Positions 54,685 to 63,427 of a DNA stretch of 64,000 nt are shown here, piece by piece. The notes beneath the pieces are model-generated. The model was not told where the DNA came from, did no database searches, and was given only the letters and a program-made list of their open reading frames with translations. This DNA is from a virus, in the IMG/VR virus record IMGVR_UViG_3300029922_000007, positions 1 to 64,000 of that record; one strand, given 5' to 3'. Positions within the stretch are counted from its first letter, which is position 1, and every line of letters begins with the position of its first letter. The position numbers and the translations under genes were made by a program.

Positions 54685-55281
54685 TTATCCCATCGAAGCG
54701 AAAAAGATATTTGCGGTGGCAGTTCCAGCATTCGTAACCGTCAGACTGGTACTTGGGCCTGCCATGAAAAATACTGCGGGCTTAGTAATCCCATTGATCT
54801 GGAAAGGGGTCAAAGTCATGGGGCTACCACTGTTATATATCACGCTAACAATTTGATCTGATTCCAAGTAGATGAAAGTAGCGGGGAGGTAGAAATTACC
54901 TGTCACCCCAACCGTAGTGGCCGTAGCGAGGTTAGACATCGTAACCAAAGATCCTACGATGGAGATGACGGTAGTATTTGCTGGGATACCCGCTCCGACG
55001 ATAAGTTGACCCGCAAAGATGCCGGTGGTAGCGCCTGTTACGGTGAAGACGTTGGTTCCGGTAGAGATGTTCCCGGTGGTGTTAGCTAGTACGTTAGAAA
55101 AGGTGAAAGGAAGGATATTAGACGTAGTAGTTGAAATAGGTACTTGAATTTGTTGACTATTTTCGACAGTGTACGGAACACCATCGATTTGCCTGGACCA
55201 TTGGAAGTTGGAGAGAGCCGGGGTTGAGGTTTGGCACTGATCAGAATAGGCTTGAATGAAGAACAAAAAATTTGTGCGCAT
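54685..55281 (-). CDS. Structural protein with beta-sandwich-like repeats, 198 aa
   Basis: A Thr/Val/Gly-rich beta protein (GNISTGTNVFTVTGATTGIFAGQLIVG; GIPANTTVISIVGSLV). This pattern occurs in phage head or tail decoration proteins. CCAATCTTA and AAGGAG precede it. It sits between terminase and portal genes, and so may be an early-assembled head component. Confidence 0.72.
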   Translation of the reverse strand: MRTNFLFFIQAYSDQCQTSTPALSNFQWSRQIDGVPYTVENSQQIQVPISTTTSNILPFTFSNVLANTTGNISTGTNVFTVTGATTGIFAGQLIVGAGIPANTTVISIVGSLVTMSNLATATTVGVTGNFYLPATFIYLESDQIVSVIYNSGSPMTLTPFQINGITKPAVFFMAGPSTSLTVTNAGTATANIFFASMG

Positions 55282-55304
55282 AAAAGAATATGCTCCTTAT
55301 AGCT

Positions 55305-55313
55305 TAAGATTGG
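55305..55313 (-). promoter_or_regulatory. CAATCTTA-type candidate late promoter
   Basis: CCAATCTTA on the minus strand is followed by AGCTATAAGGAG before the ATG at 55281. It lies between terminase and the next head genes. Confidence 0.65.
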
Positions 55314-55338
55314 CAAGTGCAGATACGGGCATAACCTA

Positions 55339-57204
55339 TTAGAATGTAAAGCGAAAGCCGCCTCGGCCACCAGGAGTACCCTTCCAGTCCTTCTTTCCCG
55401 TGATCTTTTCCAGCTCTTTGGCCATTAGATCATTCTGTTCTGGGGTATGCTGTAGTTCTGGAGGAAGCTCGCCATTTGAGGGTAGCACGGCAGTGATGTT
55501 TGGCTTCTGAGGTCCACTTACCGGAAACATATTTTGGCCCAAATAACGAAGAGCATCGCAGATGTCGGCAGTTCCAGCATCGTCGTCGGGAGTGGCAGTA
55601 ACCTGTCCCTGTCCATCCAAAAGGAAGCGATGCTTTCTTATGGCCGTTCTAACTATTTTTGTACTATCGGTTTCAAGAATTTTCAGAAGTCTTTGCCCGG
55701 TAGCCGTCATGATCTTAGACCTGATTGCCCCAATGCCACCACCCACGTCCTTAGTGAACTTAACGCTCGTGCAACCGTTACGATTAAAAGCCTTGATATA
55801 CGCCGGTTGATTTTGGTCAGGGTACCATTTCATAGGGCGATATTTTTCTTTGAAATTAATGGCGACCGGAAGTAAATCTTGGATTTCCAATCTAGGACTA
55901 GCAAAACAATCGATGATCCACAATTCCCCATTAGGGATCTTAGCCATCACTAAGATCACGGAATCATGGGTGAATCCCCAATCGACACCGCAATAGATAG
56001 GAATTTCTAGAGTCCTCAATATTCCGTAAATAGACTGGACCCCGATATTAGATGGAGCTATGTTTCCCGTTAAGACCTCGAAAGCCTTCTTCACAGAAAC
56101 TACGTTCCCAACATCAATTATATCTGAGTACCTGGGATATACGAGGCCCTCAGATCCTGGACGCCAACATAACAGCTCTGCAGACGCAACATCGCTGTCA
56201 TTATCGGCAAATTTTTGAATAACGCTAGAAATAGGTTTATAGAATCCGCCAGTAGCCGTCTGAGGTTTTTGGGAAAGCCTAGTTCTACAAACAGGAAGCA
56301 ATTTACATCCAACGCAACCCCCATGAACATTTGGGAGCAAGTCATATTTTTGTTTTTCCGTATCTGGTAGGCCGTTAAATTCATCTCCGCCCATCTGTTT
56401 CAACGGAAGTTCCTTGGCAACAAAAACATCCTGTTTTGGCAAGTCCGGCTTGTGTCTATCGGGACTACATGCGGACGTCACATCCAATATATTCCAAGAA
56501 AGTATTGTCGAATTAGTTTCTTGTGCTTTATCGATAGCTTCCTGCATATTACCGAAAGCGTATTTTCTTGTTGATAAATACACTTTAATACCGTGAAACC
56601 CTCTACTAAAACCAGTAATGTTTTTTCCCTGTTTGATAGCTTGAGGATCTGCTAAGTCAAGCTCGTCCAGAAAAAGAAAATTTGCGTGAAGACTATTCAT
56701 ACCCTTAGCAGTACAGATCAAGATCTTAATAAAGGGAGTTTTCCCTTGGGGAGTTTTATATTGAATTGTTCTTTTGTTCTGTGTCATGCTTTCCCAGCCC
56801 ATTATTTCTAGCAAAGGGGAAATACACATTACAAAATCATTAATATAGCCAATACTAACGGCGGACTGTGATTCTGTAGCCGCAGCGTGGGCTACCGTTC
56901 TAGAAAAATGTAACATTATAAGCAGCTCTAGGATAGAAACACTGACAGTTTTCATTCCCTCTCTGCAAGACATTAGGATAAAATTTGGAGTGACATCTCC
57001 AGAGTTATTTTTAGCTGCCTTATATATCTGCCAGATTGCATCAAGAGGAGAGCTGGTGCTTCCCGGATCTGTAATTTCTAATGGAAGTTCTAGATCCAAA
57101 AAAGAACGAGCCCAATCTTTTACTTCTTCCGCAGATTCAAGCGGAGTAAACATTAACTCGGCGTACTCTCTTTTTTGATCGTCCGTTAAAACTTTAAAAT
57201 CCAT
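55339..57204 (-). CDS. Terminase large subunit, 621 aa
   Basis: The ATPase has a Walker A-like CREGMKT loop (80-86) and a Walker B FLFLDELDLAD (176-186). The nuclease part has Asp408 in YCGVDWGFTHDS and a final acidic cluster DDDAGTADICDALRY. A cluster CVGC...C (297-306) between the two parts could bind zinc. It is full-length with no intein or intron. It packages DNA through the portal encoded downstream. Its start overlaps the end of the Vsr-like nuclease gene by 11 bp. Confidence 0.95.
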   Translation of the reverse strand: MDFKVLTDDQKREYAELMFTPLESAEEVKDWARSFLDLELPLEITDPGSTSSPLDAIWQIYKAAKNNSGDVTPNFILMSCREGMKTVSVSILELLIMLHFSRTVAHAAATESQSAVSIGYINDFVMCISPLLEIMGWESMTQNKRTIQYKTPQGKTPFIKILICTAKGMNSLHANFLFLDELDLADPQAIKQGKNITGFSRGFHGIKVYLSTRKYAFGNMQEAIDKAQETNSTILSWNILDVTSACSPDRHKPDLPKQDVFVAKELPLKQMGGDEFNGLPDTEKQKYDLLPNVHGGCVGCKLLPVCRTRLSQKPQTATGGFYKPISSVIQKFADNDSDVASAELLCWRPGSEGLVYPRYSDIIDVGNVVSVKKAFEVLTGNIAPSNIGVQSIYGILRTLEIPIYCGVDWGFTHDSVILVMAKIPNGELWIIDCFASPRLEIQDLLPVAINFKEKYRPMKWYPDQNQPAYIKAFNRNGCTSVKFTKDVGGGIGAIRSKIMTATGQRLLKILETDSTKIVRTAIRKHRFLLDGQGQVTATPDDDAGTADICDALRYLGQNMFPVSGPQKPNITAVLPSNGELPPELQHTPEQNDLMAKELEKITGKKDWKGTPGGRGGFRFTF

Positions 57205-58162
57205 TTAACACCAGAAAGTCGAGGCAGAGTTGAATGCAGGCCTGTTTGTCTTTGTTCCAATCCTCTTCTTTAGCGTGATGGATTTTGATTCCCTTAGATT
57301 CAAACCAATCATCCTTAAGCTTATGGTAGTTGCGAATGTCTTCGTCAGACCACTTAGCTTTATCTGGATCGGCTCGCATGTATTCGTAGGAATGATAGTA
57401 TTCCCCATCATATTCTATGCCTAGTTTTAACTCTGGAACAAAAACGTCAATCTCAAAACCTTTAATATAGGGCTTTCCTTCTATTTTTACACGCATGTCT
57501 CTAGTCTTCTTAGTACTCGGGTAAATATCTTTTATGAGCCCAAACAGTTCCTTTTCCGCTATGGACGTGCTCCCCATAACGATCATGTGCCCACATATTT
57601 GTTCTAGAACCCCCCTTCTAAGGGCAACCAAATAGGAGGACCCACTTTTTTGAAATTCAGTTCTAGTATTGTGTTTTAGGGCTTCTAGGTGAAGCTCCTC
57701 AAGGGTCCAATTCCTATGTAGCTCCTCCATATGGGAGCATATTTTGTTTAGAATCCCCCTACCAAAGGCTGTTTGGTAGGCCGACTCGCTCTCTTGTTTG
57801 AATTCTGAACGAGTGGAGAACTTACGAGCTTCCTTCTCTAAAGAAACATCTGTCCATCTAACATAGATAGTTTCCATATGAGAGCATACCTGGTCCACTA
57901 TCCCTCTTTTTTTTGCGATAGAGTAAGCTTTAGAGCTTTCGTTCCTAAATTCTGTTTTGGTCTTATACTTGATGGCTTCAGCACTTACCATTTCATATGT
58001 CCAATACGTAAGCGCAGGACGCATATGGGAACACACTGCATCAAAAATGCCTCTCATCCTGGCGAGACGGTGAATTGTAGGATTTCCACGACCAAAATCG
58101 GCCTTGGTTTCGTACTTCCTAGCTTCTTCATGAATTTGATCATTTGTTAATGTGCTGGCCAT
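57194..58162 (-). CDS. Vsr-like homing endonuclease with four helical repeats, 322 aa
   Basis: Four repeats of about 43 residues (W....L..EA.K(Y/F).T(K/R).(E/D)F......AY..A..RGI(L/F)(D/N)..CSHM) fill residues 1-200. The nuclease region (KGFEIDVFVPELKLGIEYDG, YYHS, YHKLKD, IHHAKEEDW) is near 235-315. It is the best-preserved copy of the family. The ATG is 5 nt behind a GCAATCTTA box, and the end overlaps the terminase start. Confidence 0.87.
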   Translation of the reverse strand: MASTLTNDQIHEEARKYETKADFGRGNPTIHRLARMRGIFDAVCSHMRPALTYWTYEMVSAEAIKYKTKTEFRNESSKAYSIAKKRGIVDQVCSHMETIYVRWTDVSLEKEARKFSTRSEFKQESESAYQTAFGRGILNKICSHMEELHRNWTLEELHLEALKHNTRTEFQKSGSSYLVALRRGVLEQICGHMIVMGSTSIAEKELFGLIKDIYPSTKKTRDMRVKIEGKPYIKGFEIDVFVPELKLGIEYDGEYYHSYEYMRADPDKAKWSDEDIRNYHKLKDDWFESKGIKIHHAKEEDWNKDKQACIQLCLDFLVLNGF

Positions 58163-58167
58163 ACTAT

Positions 58168-58176
58168 TAAGATTGC
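58168..58176 (-). promoter_or_regulatory. CAATCTTA-type candidate late promoter at leaderless distance
   Basis: GCAATCTTA on the minus strand is followed by ATAGT and the ATG at 58162. It could drive both the nuclease and the terminase-portal unit. Confidence 0.6.
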
Positions 58177-58211
58177 CTCAATAACCATTAAAAGTCAAGT
58201 ATTTCTTTAAC

Positions 58212-59981
58212 TTACCGCCCTCTCAAGGCTGGATTCTGGAATGCGTCCGGGTTCTCGACAGCACGCATGTACTCATTATCTGCCTTGGCTTCACTACGCT
58301 CGAATTCGTTATCTCTAGGGAAAGCCACGATTCCGCCTAAGGTTCCCAAAATACCGCCCAAGGCCAGAGCATTGGATAGACTTTCAGAAACAGCCTTAGT
58401 TGCATCGAAAACGCCTAATTCCATGAATTTACCATATTCTTGAGCTTCAATATCGTAAATCAGTTCTGGATCTCGAATGAGCTTTACAAGGACTTCTTGA
58501 TTTTCTTCTTCATTATATCCAGCATTTTCAAGTAGCCTATGAGTCAGACTTAAAAGAGATGGCATCATGATTTCTCTAGCGGCATCACCTTCTGGAAGAT
58601 CAGAGGCAAGTAGGAGAGCCATATCCAAAGCAATACGAGTTCCGCCAGGCACAACACCGGCACTGATCGCCGCACGCACAGCACAAACTGCATCTTCAGC
58701 TCTATCAGAACGCTCTTTGATCTCAGACGCATTCCCGCCGCTAATAGTCAGCTTTGCGATACCAGAACTGATGGTAGCACTACGTTCTTCAAACCAAGTA
58801 CGTTCAGCTTGAGACTCTGCCCTGGTTGCCATTTTTTTGATGTCATCACAGCGAACTTCAATATTCACAGGATCAGACGAACCAACAACAGTACTGCGGA
58901 ATCGATAACATTCAAAGGATTCCATGCCTGAACCAAGGTCGTCTACGGTGGCGTCCATAATTTGATTCTTGAGACCGAAAATCTTTGCCGAAGTAACACT
59001 AGCTAGATCACCTAAGAAGTGGGTTTGGCAATTTAGGAATTGGCTCATAGGGCTTCGAATGGGGATGATCTTGAGAGTTCCTTGCTGTTCGAAGTTGAAG
59101 GCAAGAGTGCTAATGACGGTCTCACTAAAGCCATTCGCTACGAGGACAACGTTGTGAAACCCTTTCTCGCCTTTCGCATGCCGCTCATCGATAGCATTAA
59201 AAACAGGGGCAAACTGGACCAAATCATTAATAGCGCCATCAAAGAGAATAAACTTAGGCTTTTCTAGAAAGCATCTTTGGTTACCCTGATCGTTAATGAA
59301 ACTGGTATGGTATTTTCCCGAAGTCTCTTCGTAGCCCATAGGAATTGGGAATCCTTCGATCCTAGTTACGTTATAGGAAAAGGGGCCAGGAACTTCACGA
59401 ATAGTAACGTGGCTAGATTCACCAAATCCAACCTCTTCAAAGCACTGAATAACAGCATTCGCAAGCTCTTTTTCTCCATTGGCTGAAATGGTAGCCACTG
59501 CTGTCAAAAGAGCCTTGTTATCTTCAGTGATCTTAATGGATCTTTCCGCAATATAGGGAAGGAGGGTCTTTTGGACCACTTCTTTCATTCTACGGACAAC
59601 TTTTTGAGGAGATTCCTTAGGATTCTTTTCACAAAAATCGAAGATATTTTTAATAAACTCATATCCAAGGACGCAAGTCGTAGTAGTTCCATCGCCCGCT
59701 TCTGTAGCGGTACGCATGGAGCTAGAAACAGCCGTTTCAATAATTAAGTGTTCATAGCTGTCCGTACTACCAAGATTTTTCAGGATAGTAACCCCGTCCT
59801 TAGTTACCTTATTCGGAAAACCAGGCTGGGATGCCTCCAAAAGAGAAACTCTTCCGCCTGGACCCATGGACGATCCCACTGCCGAAGCAATACGCTCCAT
59901 AGTATGAATCACAAGTTCCTGAATTTTATGACTTTTAGTGATAAACATTTTCGGGGCGGTCTTACTTACTCGGATGGACAT
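58212..59981 (-). CDS. Phage-encoded GroEL-like chaperonin, 589 aa
   Basis: The start at ATG 59981 has CAAAGGAG upstream. Characteristic group I chaperonin parts are present: SSMGPGGRVSLLE (40-52), KDGVTILKNL, the ATP site AGDGTTTT (95-102) and ISAGVVPGGTRIALDMA. The apical domain is divergent and the last GGM repeat of GroEL is absent. It is slightly longer than host GroEL (548). No GroES-like gene is in the window. It probably folds capsid or other virion proteins. Confidence 0.93.
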   Translation of the reverse strand: MSIRVSKTAPKMFITKSHKIQELVIHTMERIASAVGSSMGPGGRVSLLEASQPGFPNKVTKDGVTILKNLGSTDSYEHLIIETAVSSSMRTATEAGDGTTTTCVLGYEFIKNIFDFCEKNPKESPQKVVRRMKEVVQKTLLPYIAERSIKITEDNKALLTAVATISANGEKELANAVIQCFEEVGFGESSHVTIREVPGPFSYNVTRIEGFPIPMGYEETSGKYHTSFINDQGNQRCFLEKPKFILFDGAINDLVQFAPVFNAIDERHAKGEKGFHNVVLVANGFSETVISTLAFNFEQQGTLKIIPIRSPMSQFLNCQTHFLGDLASVTSAKIFGLKNQIMDATVDDLGSGMESFECYRFRSTVVGSSDPVNIEVRCDDIKKMATRAESQAERTWFEERSATISSGIAKLTISGGNASEIKERSDRAEDAVCAVRAAISAGVVPGGTRIALDMALLLASDLPEGDAAREIMMPSLLSLTHRLLENAGYNEEENQEVLVKLIRDPELIYDIEAQEYGKFMELGVFDATKAVSESLSNALALGGILGTLGGIVAFPRDNEFERSEAKADNEYMRAVENPDAFQNPALRGR

Positions 59982-60010
59982 GGATACTCCTTTGGCTGGT
60001 GTTCTAATAC

Positions 60011-60019
60011 GATATATCA
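60011..60019 (-). promoter_or_regulatory. TGATATATC -10-like promoter of the chaperonin gene
   Basis: TGATATATC on the minus strand lies 29 bp before the GroEL ATG and 40 bp from the divergent plus-strand gene at 60060. Confidence 0.45.
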
Positions 60020-60059
60020 TAGAAGTTGACTTAACCCCTAAATATGCTAACCTCATCCA

Positions 60060-60539
60060 ATGAACATCTTCGTTTCATCCTTTGACGCTAAAGAATCCGC
60101 CAAAGCCCTTGATGACAAACGTCTTGTTAAGATGGTCCTAGAAACAGCCCAGATTCTATCCACCAACATTTCCTTAGCTGGTTTTAGCGAAGGTCCATAT
60201 AAGCCAACTCATAGGAACCACCCTTCTACCGTCTGGGCTAGAACTTCCCACCAAAACTATCTTTGGCTATGTGGACATTTTGTACATCTTTGCAACGAAT
60301 ATACCAAAAGATTTCATAAAATCCACAAGTGCGAGCAATACCTGGATACCTTCTACAACAGATCCACAGATACGGCCTATGAAAAAGAAGGCTTGACTAC
60401 ATTCCCAAATTGTACTATCTTTAAGGAAACGAAAGAAATTACCGAAGCTTATAAGCTTTACTTAAACTATAAGTGGAAAAACGATAAGCGACCTCCGAAA
60501 TGGACAGGCTCTAGTCCTCCAGAATGGATATCCGTTTGA
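60060..60539 (+). CDS. Conserved phage-type hypothetical protein, 159 aa
   Basis: The sequence IFVSSFDAKESAKALDDKRLVKMVLETAQILSTNI, then THRNHPSTVWARTSHQNYLWL and EYTKRFHKIHKCEQYL, matches a phage family of unknown function, sometimes annotated as pyrimidine-dimer glycosylase-like. I cannot confirm an enzyme activity. It overlaps the helicase gene by 16 bp and is divergent from the GroEL gene. Confidence 0.8.
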   Translation: MNIFVSSFDAKESAKALDDKRLVKMVLETAQILSTNISLAGFSEGPYKPTHRNHPSTVWARTSHQNYLWLCGHFVHLCNEYTKRFHKIHKCEQYLDTFYNRSTDTAYEKEGLTTFPNCTIFKETKEITEAYKLYLNYKWKNDKRPPKWTGSSPPEWISV

Positions 60540-62047
60540 TCCTTAACATCTCTTCCCCTACTCATGCCTATCTTGACCAATCCTCCCCCGAAGAACTGGA
60601 TATTCTTCGTCGTCAATTGACCTATACCCTTACATCTGTTCAGCATCTCATTAAGAGACACCACCAGAACCATTTCTGGAAACAAAGGAACAAAGAGTCA
60701 TGGGATAGCCACCTGGAAGGTCTCAAGGCTGACCTAAAGAAATGTCTCGTTTTTGAGGATGAACAAGGCCTCTATATTAGGCCAGGATCTATCCCTTATT
60801 TGACCGGGCTTAATATTGAAGTGAAAAATTCGATTGTGTACCCTAAACCTAAGAAGATGCCCTGGTTTAGAGAGCCTAAATTCACTCTATACCCCTACCA
60901 GGAGGAATCTTGGAAAAGCCTTCTGGCCGAGAAACATGGCCATGTTAGCCTGTGTACAGGTGCCGGAAAAACTAAGACCATCGTAAAACTCTGTAGAGAG
61001 ACCGGTTTTAGAACAGCTATTGTTGCTCCATCTAAGTCTATTTTCTATGAGCTTATCGAAGAGTTCTCACACTATTTTGGTAAAAGTAGGATTGGAACCT
61101 TTGGCGACTCTAAGAAGAAGCTGGATAAGCAATTCACGATATGCATAAGCGATAGTCTCTGTAATGTGAAAGAGGGCACTCCCGAATGGGACTTCTTCTC
61201 AAGTCTTGAGTCAATTCACATAGATGAGTCCCATCAATGGGCCGCTGATTCCATGGAAAAGGTCTGCCATGGACTTTTTGCGAATGTTGGATATAGGTGG
61301 TTCTACAGCGGAACACAGGTGAGAGGAGACGGTGGCCAAACATTGCTGGACTCCATAATCGGAAAGCAAGTTCATGAGCTTACCACAGAGGATGCAGTAA
61401 AAGGCGGGTTCATATGTCCTCATAGGTTCAATATTGTGGAAATGGAATCAACGGATCCAAATTTTCAATCCCAAAACGCTCTGGACCTTAAAAGAGCCCA
61501 CGTTCTTAGGAATGGCAATATCTGTGCCTTTATTGCGAAATTATGCAATGGCGTCGTTTCGATGAAAAACGAACAGGTTTTGGTCTTAGTAGAAGAACTT
61601 CTACAGATATCGGACCTAGTTAAGCTCTTGAAGGTTCCATACGTTATAGCTCATTCTGAAACTAACAAAGAAAGACTATTAAGCTTGGGATTAGAAAAGG
61701 TGGACGTTTCGGAATCTATAGAGAAGTTCAATAAAGGGGAAGCCAAGGTTCTCGTGGGGACTTCCACGGTCAGAACTGGATGTAACCTGTTTCCCGTAAA
61801 CCACTGTGTAAATTGGGTTGCAGGGGCCAGCGAGGTCGCTACACGTCAAGGAGCTGTAGGCAGGTCCGTTAGGCATGCCCACCAAAACCCTTGGGCTAGC
61901 AAGTGTGGACCTAAGCCTTTCGCGACCATTTGGGATTTTGACGTTTTGGATCAATACGTGATGGGGTCACACCTGGAGAGCAGACTGGAATACTACAAAG
62001 AGTCTGGGGAAGGCCTTATTCGTTACGTCCGTTTGAAAAAGAGTTGA
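60524..62047 (+). CDS. SF2 DNA/RNA helicase, 507 aa
   Basis: The Q-type FTLYPYQEESW, Walker A CTGAGKTKT (144-152), DESH box (234-237), motif III YSGT and motif VI RQGAVGRSVR are all present, giving a complete SF2 helicase of the UvsW/RecG-like phage class. The N-terminal 115 residues are phage-specific. It probably works in branch migration or recombination-dependent replication. It overlaps the upstream gene by 16 bp, and the tRNA-like element follows. Confidence 0.93.
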   Translation: MDIRLILNISSPTHAYLDQSSPEELDILRRQLTYTLTSVQHLIKRHHQNHFWKQRNKESWDSHLEGLKADLKKCLVFEDEQGLYIRPGSIPYLTGLNIEVKNSIVYPKPKKMPWFREPKFTLYPYQEESWKSLLAEKHGHVSLCTGAGKTKTIVKLCRETGFRTAIVAPSKSIFYELIEEFSHYFGKSRIGTFGDSKKKLDKQFTICISDSLCNVKEGTPEWDFFSSLESIHIDESHQWAADSMEKVCHGLFANVGYRWFYSGTQVRGDGGQTLLDSIIGKQVHELTTEDAVKGGFICPHRFNIVEMESTDPNFQSQNALDLKRAHVLRNGNICAFIAKLCNGVVSMKNEQVLVLVEELLQISDLVKLLKVPYVIAHSETNKERLLSLGLEKVDVSESIEKFNKGEAKVLVGTSTVRTGCNLFPVNHCVNWVAGASEVATRQGAVGRSVRHAHQNPWASKCGPKPFATIWDFDVLDQYVMGSHLESRLEYYKESGEGLIRYVRLKKS

Positions 62048-62080
62048 CTCCTTTTGATCTCAATGGTATTCTATTTTTGT

Positions 62081-62177
62081 GGTGGACGAGTTGGTCAAGC
62101 GTTTAGCGGCGCACGTAGGTTCGATTCCTACAATTAGGCGGGTAGCCTTAAAGGGGTTCGATTCCCATGGTCCACCA
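62081..62177 (+). ncRNA. tRNA-like element in the RNA ligase leader
   Basis: GGTGGAC (62081-62087) pairs exactly with GTCCACC (62170-62176) as an acceptor-like stem. Two T-arm-like hairpins lie inside: GTAGG-TTCGATT-CCTAC (62115-62131) and GGGG-TTCGATT-CCC (62153-62166), with an AGGC/GCCT hairpin between them like a long variable arm. The first hairpin could instead be an anticodon arm with CGA (Ser). The D arm is not regular and the fragment is about 97 nt. It is tRNA-derived, either composite or degenerate. Confidence 0.6.
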
Positions 62178-62195
62178 CATTTTTAAGGAGAATCT

Positions 62196-62993
62196 ATGGA
62201 ATTTCAGGAATTTGCAAGTATCGAGATCTTAGAGTCGTTAGTAACTATCAGTGAAAAAATTCATGGCACCAATGCGCAAATTGCGATCAACGATTCTGGT
62301 ACAGAAATGTACGTAGGATCTCGTACTCGATGGATTACTCCAGAAGACGACAACTATGGATTCGCTTCTTGGGCCTATGCAAATAAAGACACCCTGATCG
62401 CGCTTCTTGGGCCAGGCAGGCATTTTGGAGAATGGTATGGGGCAGGTATTGGCCCTGGATATGGACTTAAGGAAAAACGTTTTGCTCTATTCAACACCCA
62501 TCGTTGGACTAAGCCTAAACAGGATGGATTGCTTCTCCCTCGAATGGATGTAGTTCCAGTTCTGTATAGCGGCATTTTTACCCCAACGGTCGTTAAAGAA
62601 ACCCAAGATAAGCTCAAAAAGGAAGGATCTTCCTTGGTTCCTGGTTTTATGCGCCCAGAAGGTATTGTAATGTACTTCTCACGCACTCAGACATATTTCA
62701 AGCAGGTCTTCGATAAAGAAGAAACCGGATGGGATAGGAAAGACAAGAAAGAAAAAGTGGCCACAGATCCAGCTCTAGAAGCAAAAGTGCTGTCTTATCT
62801 TCAACCTGTGCGTCTAGAAAAGCTTATTATGAGGGACGATCGCTATCTCCGAGAGTATCCAAAAACACTGCCAGATATCGCTCGCGACTATGTGGCAGAC
62901 CTAGTTAAAGAATCAGAGCCTATCGATCCAGTAATCTTGGCGGAAGTGAAGAAAAAAGCATTTGTATTTATTAGGGAGACATACGGAAAATGA
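62196..62993 (+). CDS. RNA ligase (Rnl2-like), 265 aa
   Basis: The nucleotidyl transferase motifs are I KIHGTN (adenylated Lys21), RHFGEWYGAGI (motif III-like), RPEGIVMYF (IV) and FKQVF (V). The C-terminal helical region of about 80 residues is like that of T4 Rnl2-type ligases. It seals nicks in RNA, often to repair tRNAs cut by host anticodon nucleases. Its leader contains a tRNA-like element ending 19 nt before the ATG, and AAGGAG is in between. Confidence 0.9.
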   Translation: MEFQEFASIEILESLVTISEKIHGTNAQIAINDSGTEMYVGSRTRWITPEDDNYGFASWAYANKDTLIALLGPGRHFGEWYGAGIGPGYGLKEKRFALFNTHRWTKPKQDGLLLPRMDVVPVLYSGIFTPTVVKETQDKLKKEGSSLVPGFMRPEGIVMYFSRTQTYFKQVFDKEETGWDRKDKKEKVATDPALEAKVLSYLQPVRLEKLIMRDDRYLREYPKTLPDIARDYVADLVKESEPIDPVILAEVKKKAFVFIRETYGK

Positions 62994-63427
62994 CCGATCT
63001 ACTACTCAAGGCTGTCTTTCAAAAGCAACTTACTCCTGACACTGTTGAGATCCAGTTTTGTTCGGATTGGCTTAAGGATCAAATTACGGATCTCTTCACC
63101 AAGATCTCCCTTATGGAAGAAGAGCTTAAGTGGCGTCGTGGGGTCCATATTGTTACTGGTGTCGATAAGCTTAATGAGCAGCTCAATGCTTATAAGCTCC
63201 TACTGGAAGAAAGTTCCACAGGAAGGATCATCTTATTTGAACAGCTCCAAGAAGCTAAAGACGATGCCCTTAAGTTCGGGAGGGCCATGGAAGAAGAGCG
63301 CAATTTACGACTAGCCTTTCAGGAAGCTTTAGAGAAACTGTCCGTAGTAGACGATACCGGAACTGGCGGCTATATGGAAGACGTTATTGGAACTGCACTT
63401 TCCCTGTTGGAGAAGAGAAATGTCTAG
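62990..63427 (+). CDS. Coiled-coil hypothetical protein, 145 aa
   Basis: It is coupled to the RNA ligase by an ATGA overlap. Mostly alpha-helical with heptad-like stretches (ITDLFTKISLMEEELKWRR; IILFEQLQEAKDDALKFGRAMEEERNLRLAFQEALEKL). It may be a partner of the ligase by position, but no domain is recognised. Confidence 0.75.
   Translation: MTDLLLKAVFQKQLTPDTVEIQFCSDWLKDQITDLFTKISLMEEELKWRRGVHIVTGVDKLNEQLNAYKLLLEESSTGRIILFEQLQEAKDDALKFGRAMEEERNLRLAFQEALEKLSVVDDTGTGGYMEDVIGTALSLLEKRNV

Noticed and set aside
62081-62177. Ordinary tRNA gene
   Set aside because: The acceptor stem is perfect, but the D arm is not regular, two T-arm-like hairpins are present and the length is too great for a normal tRNA.
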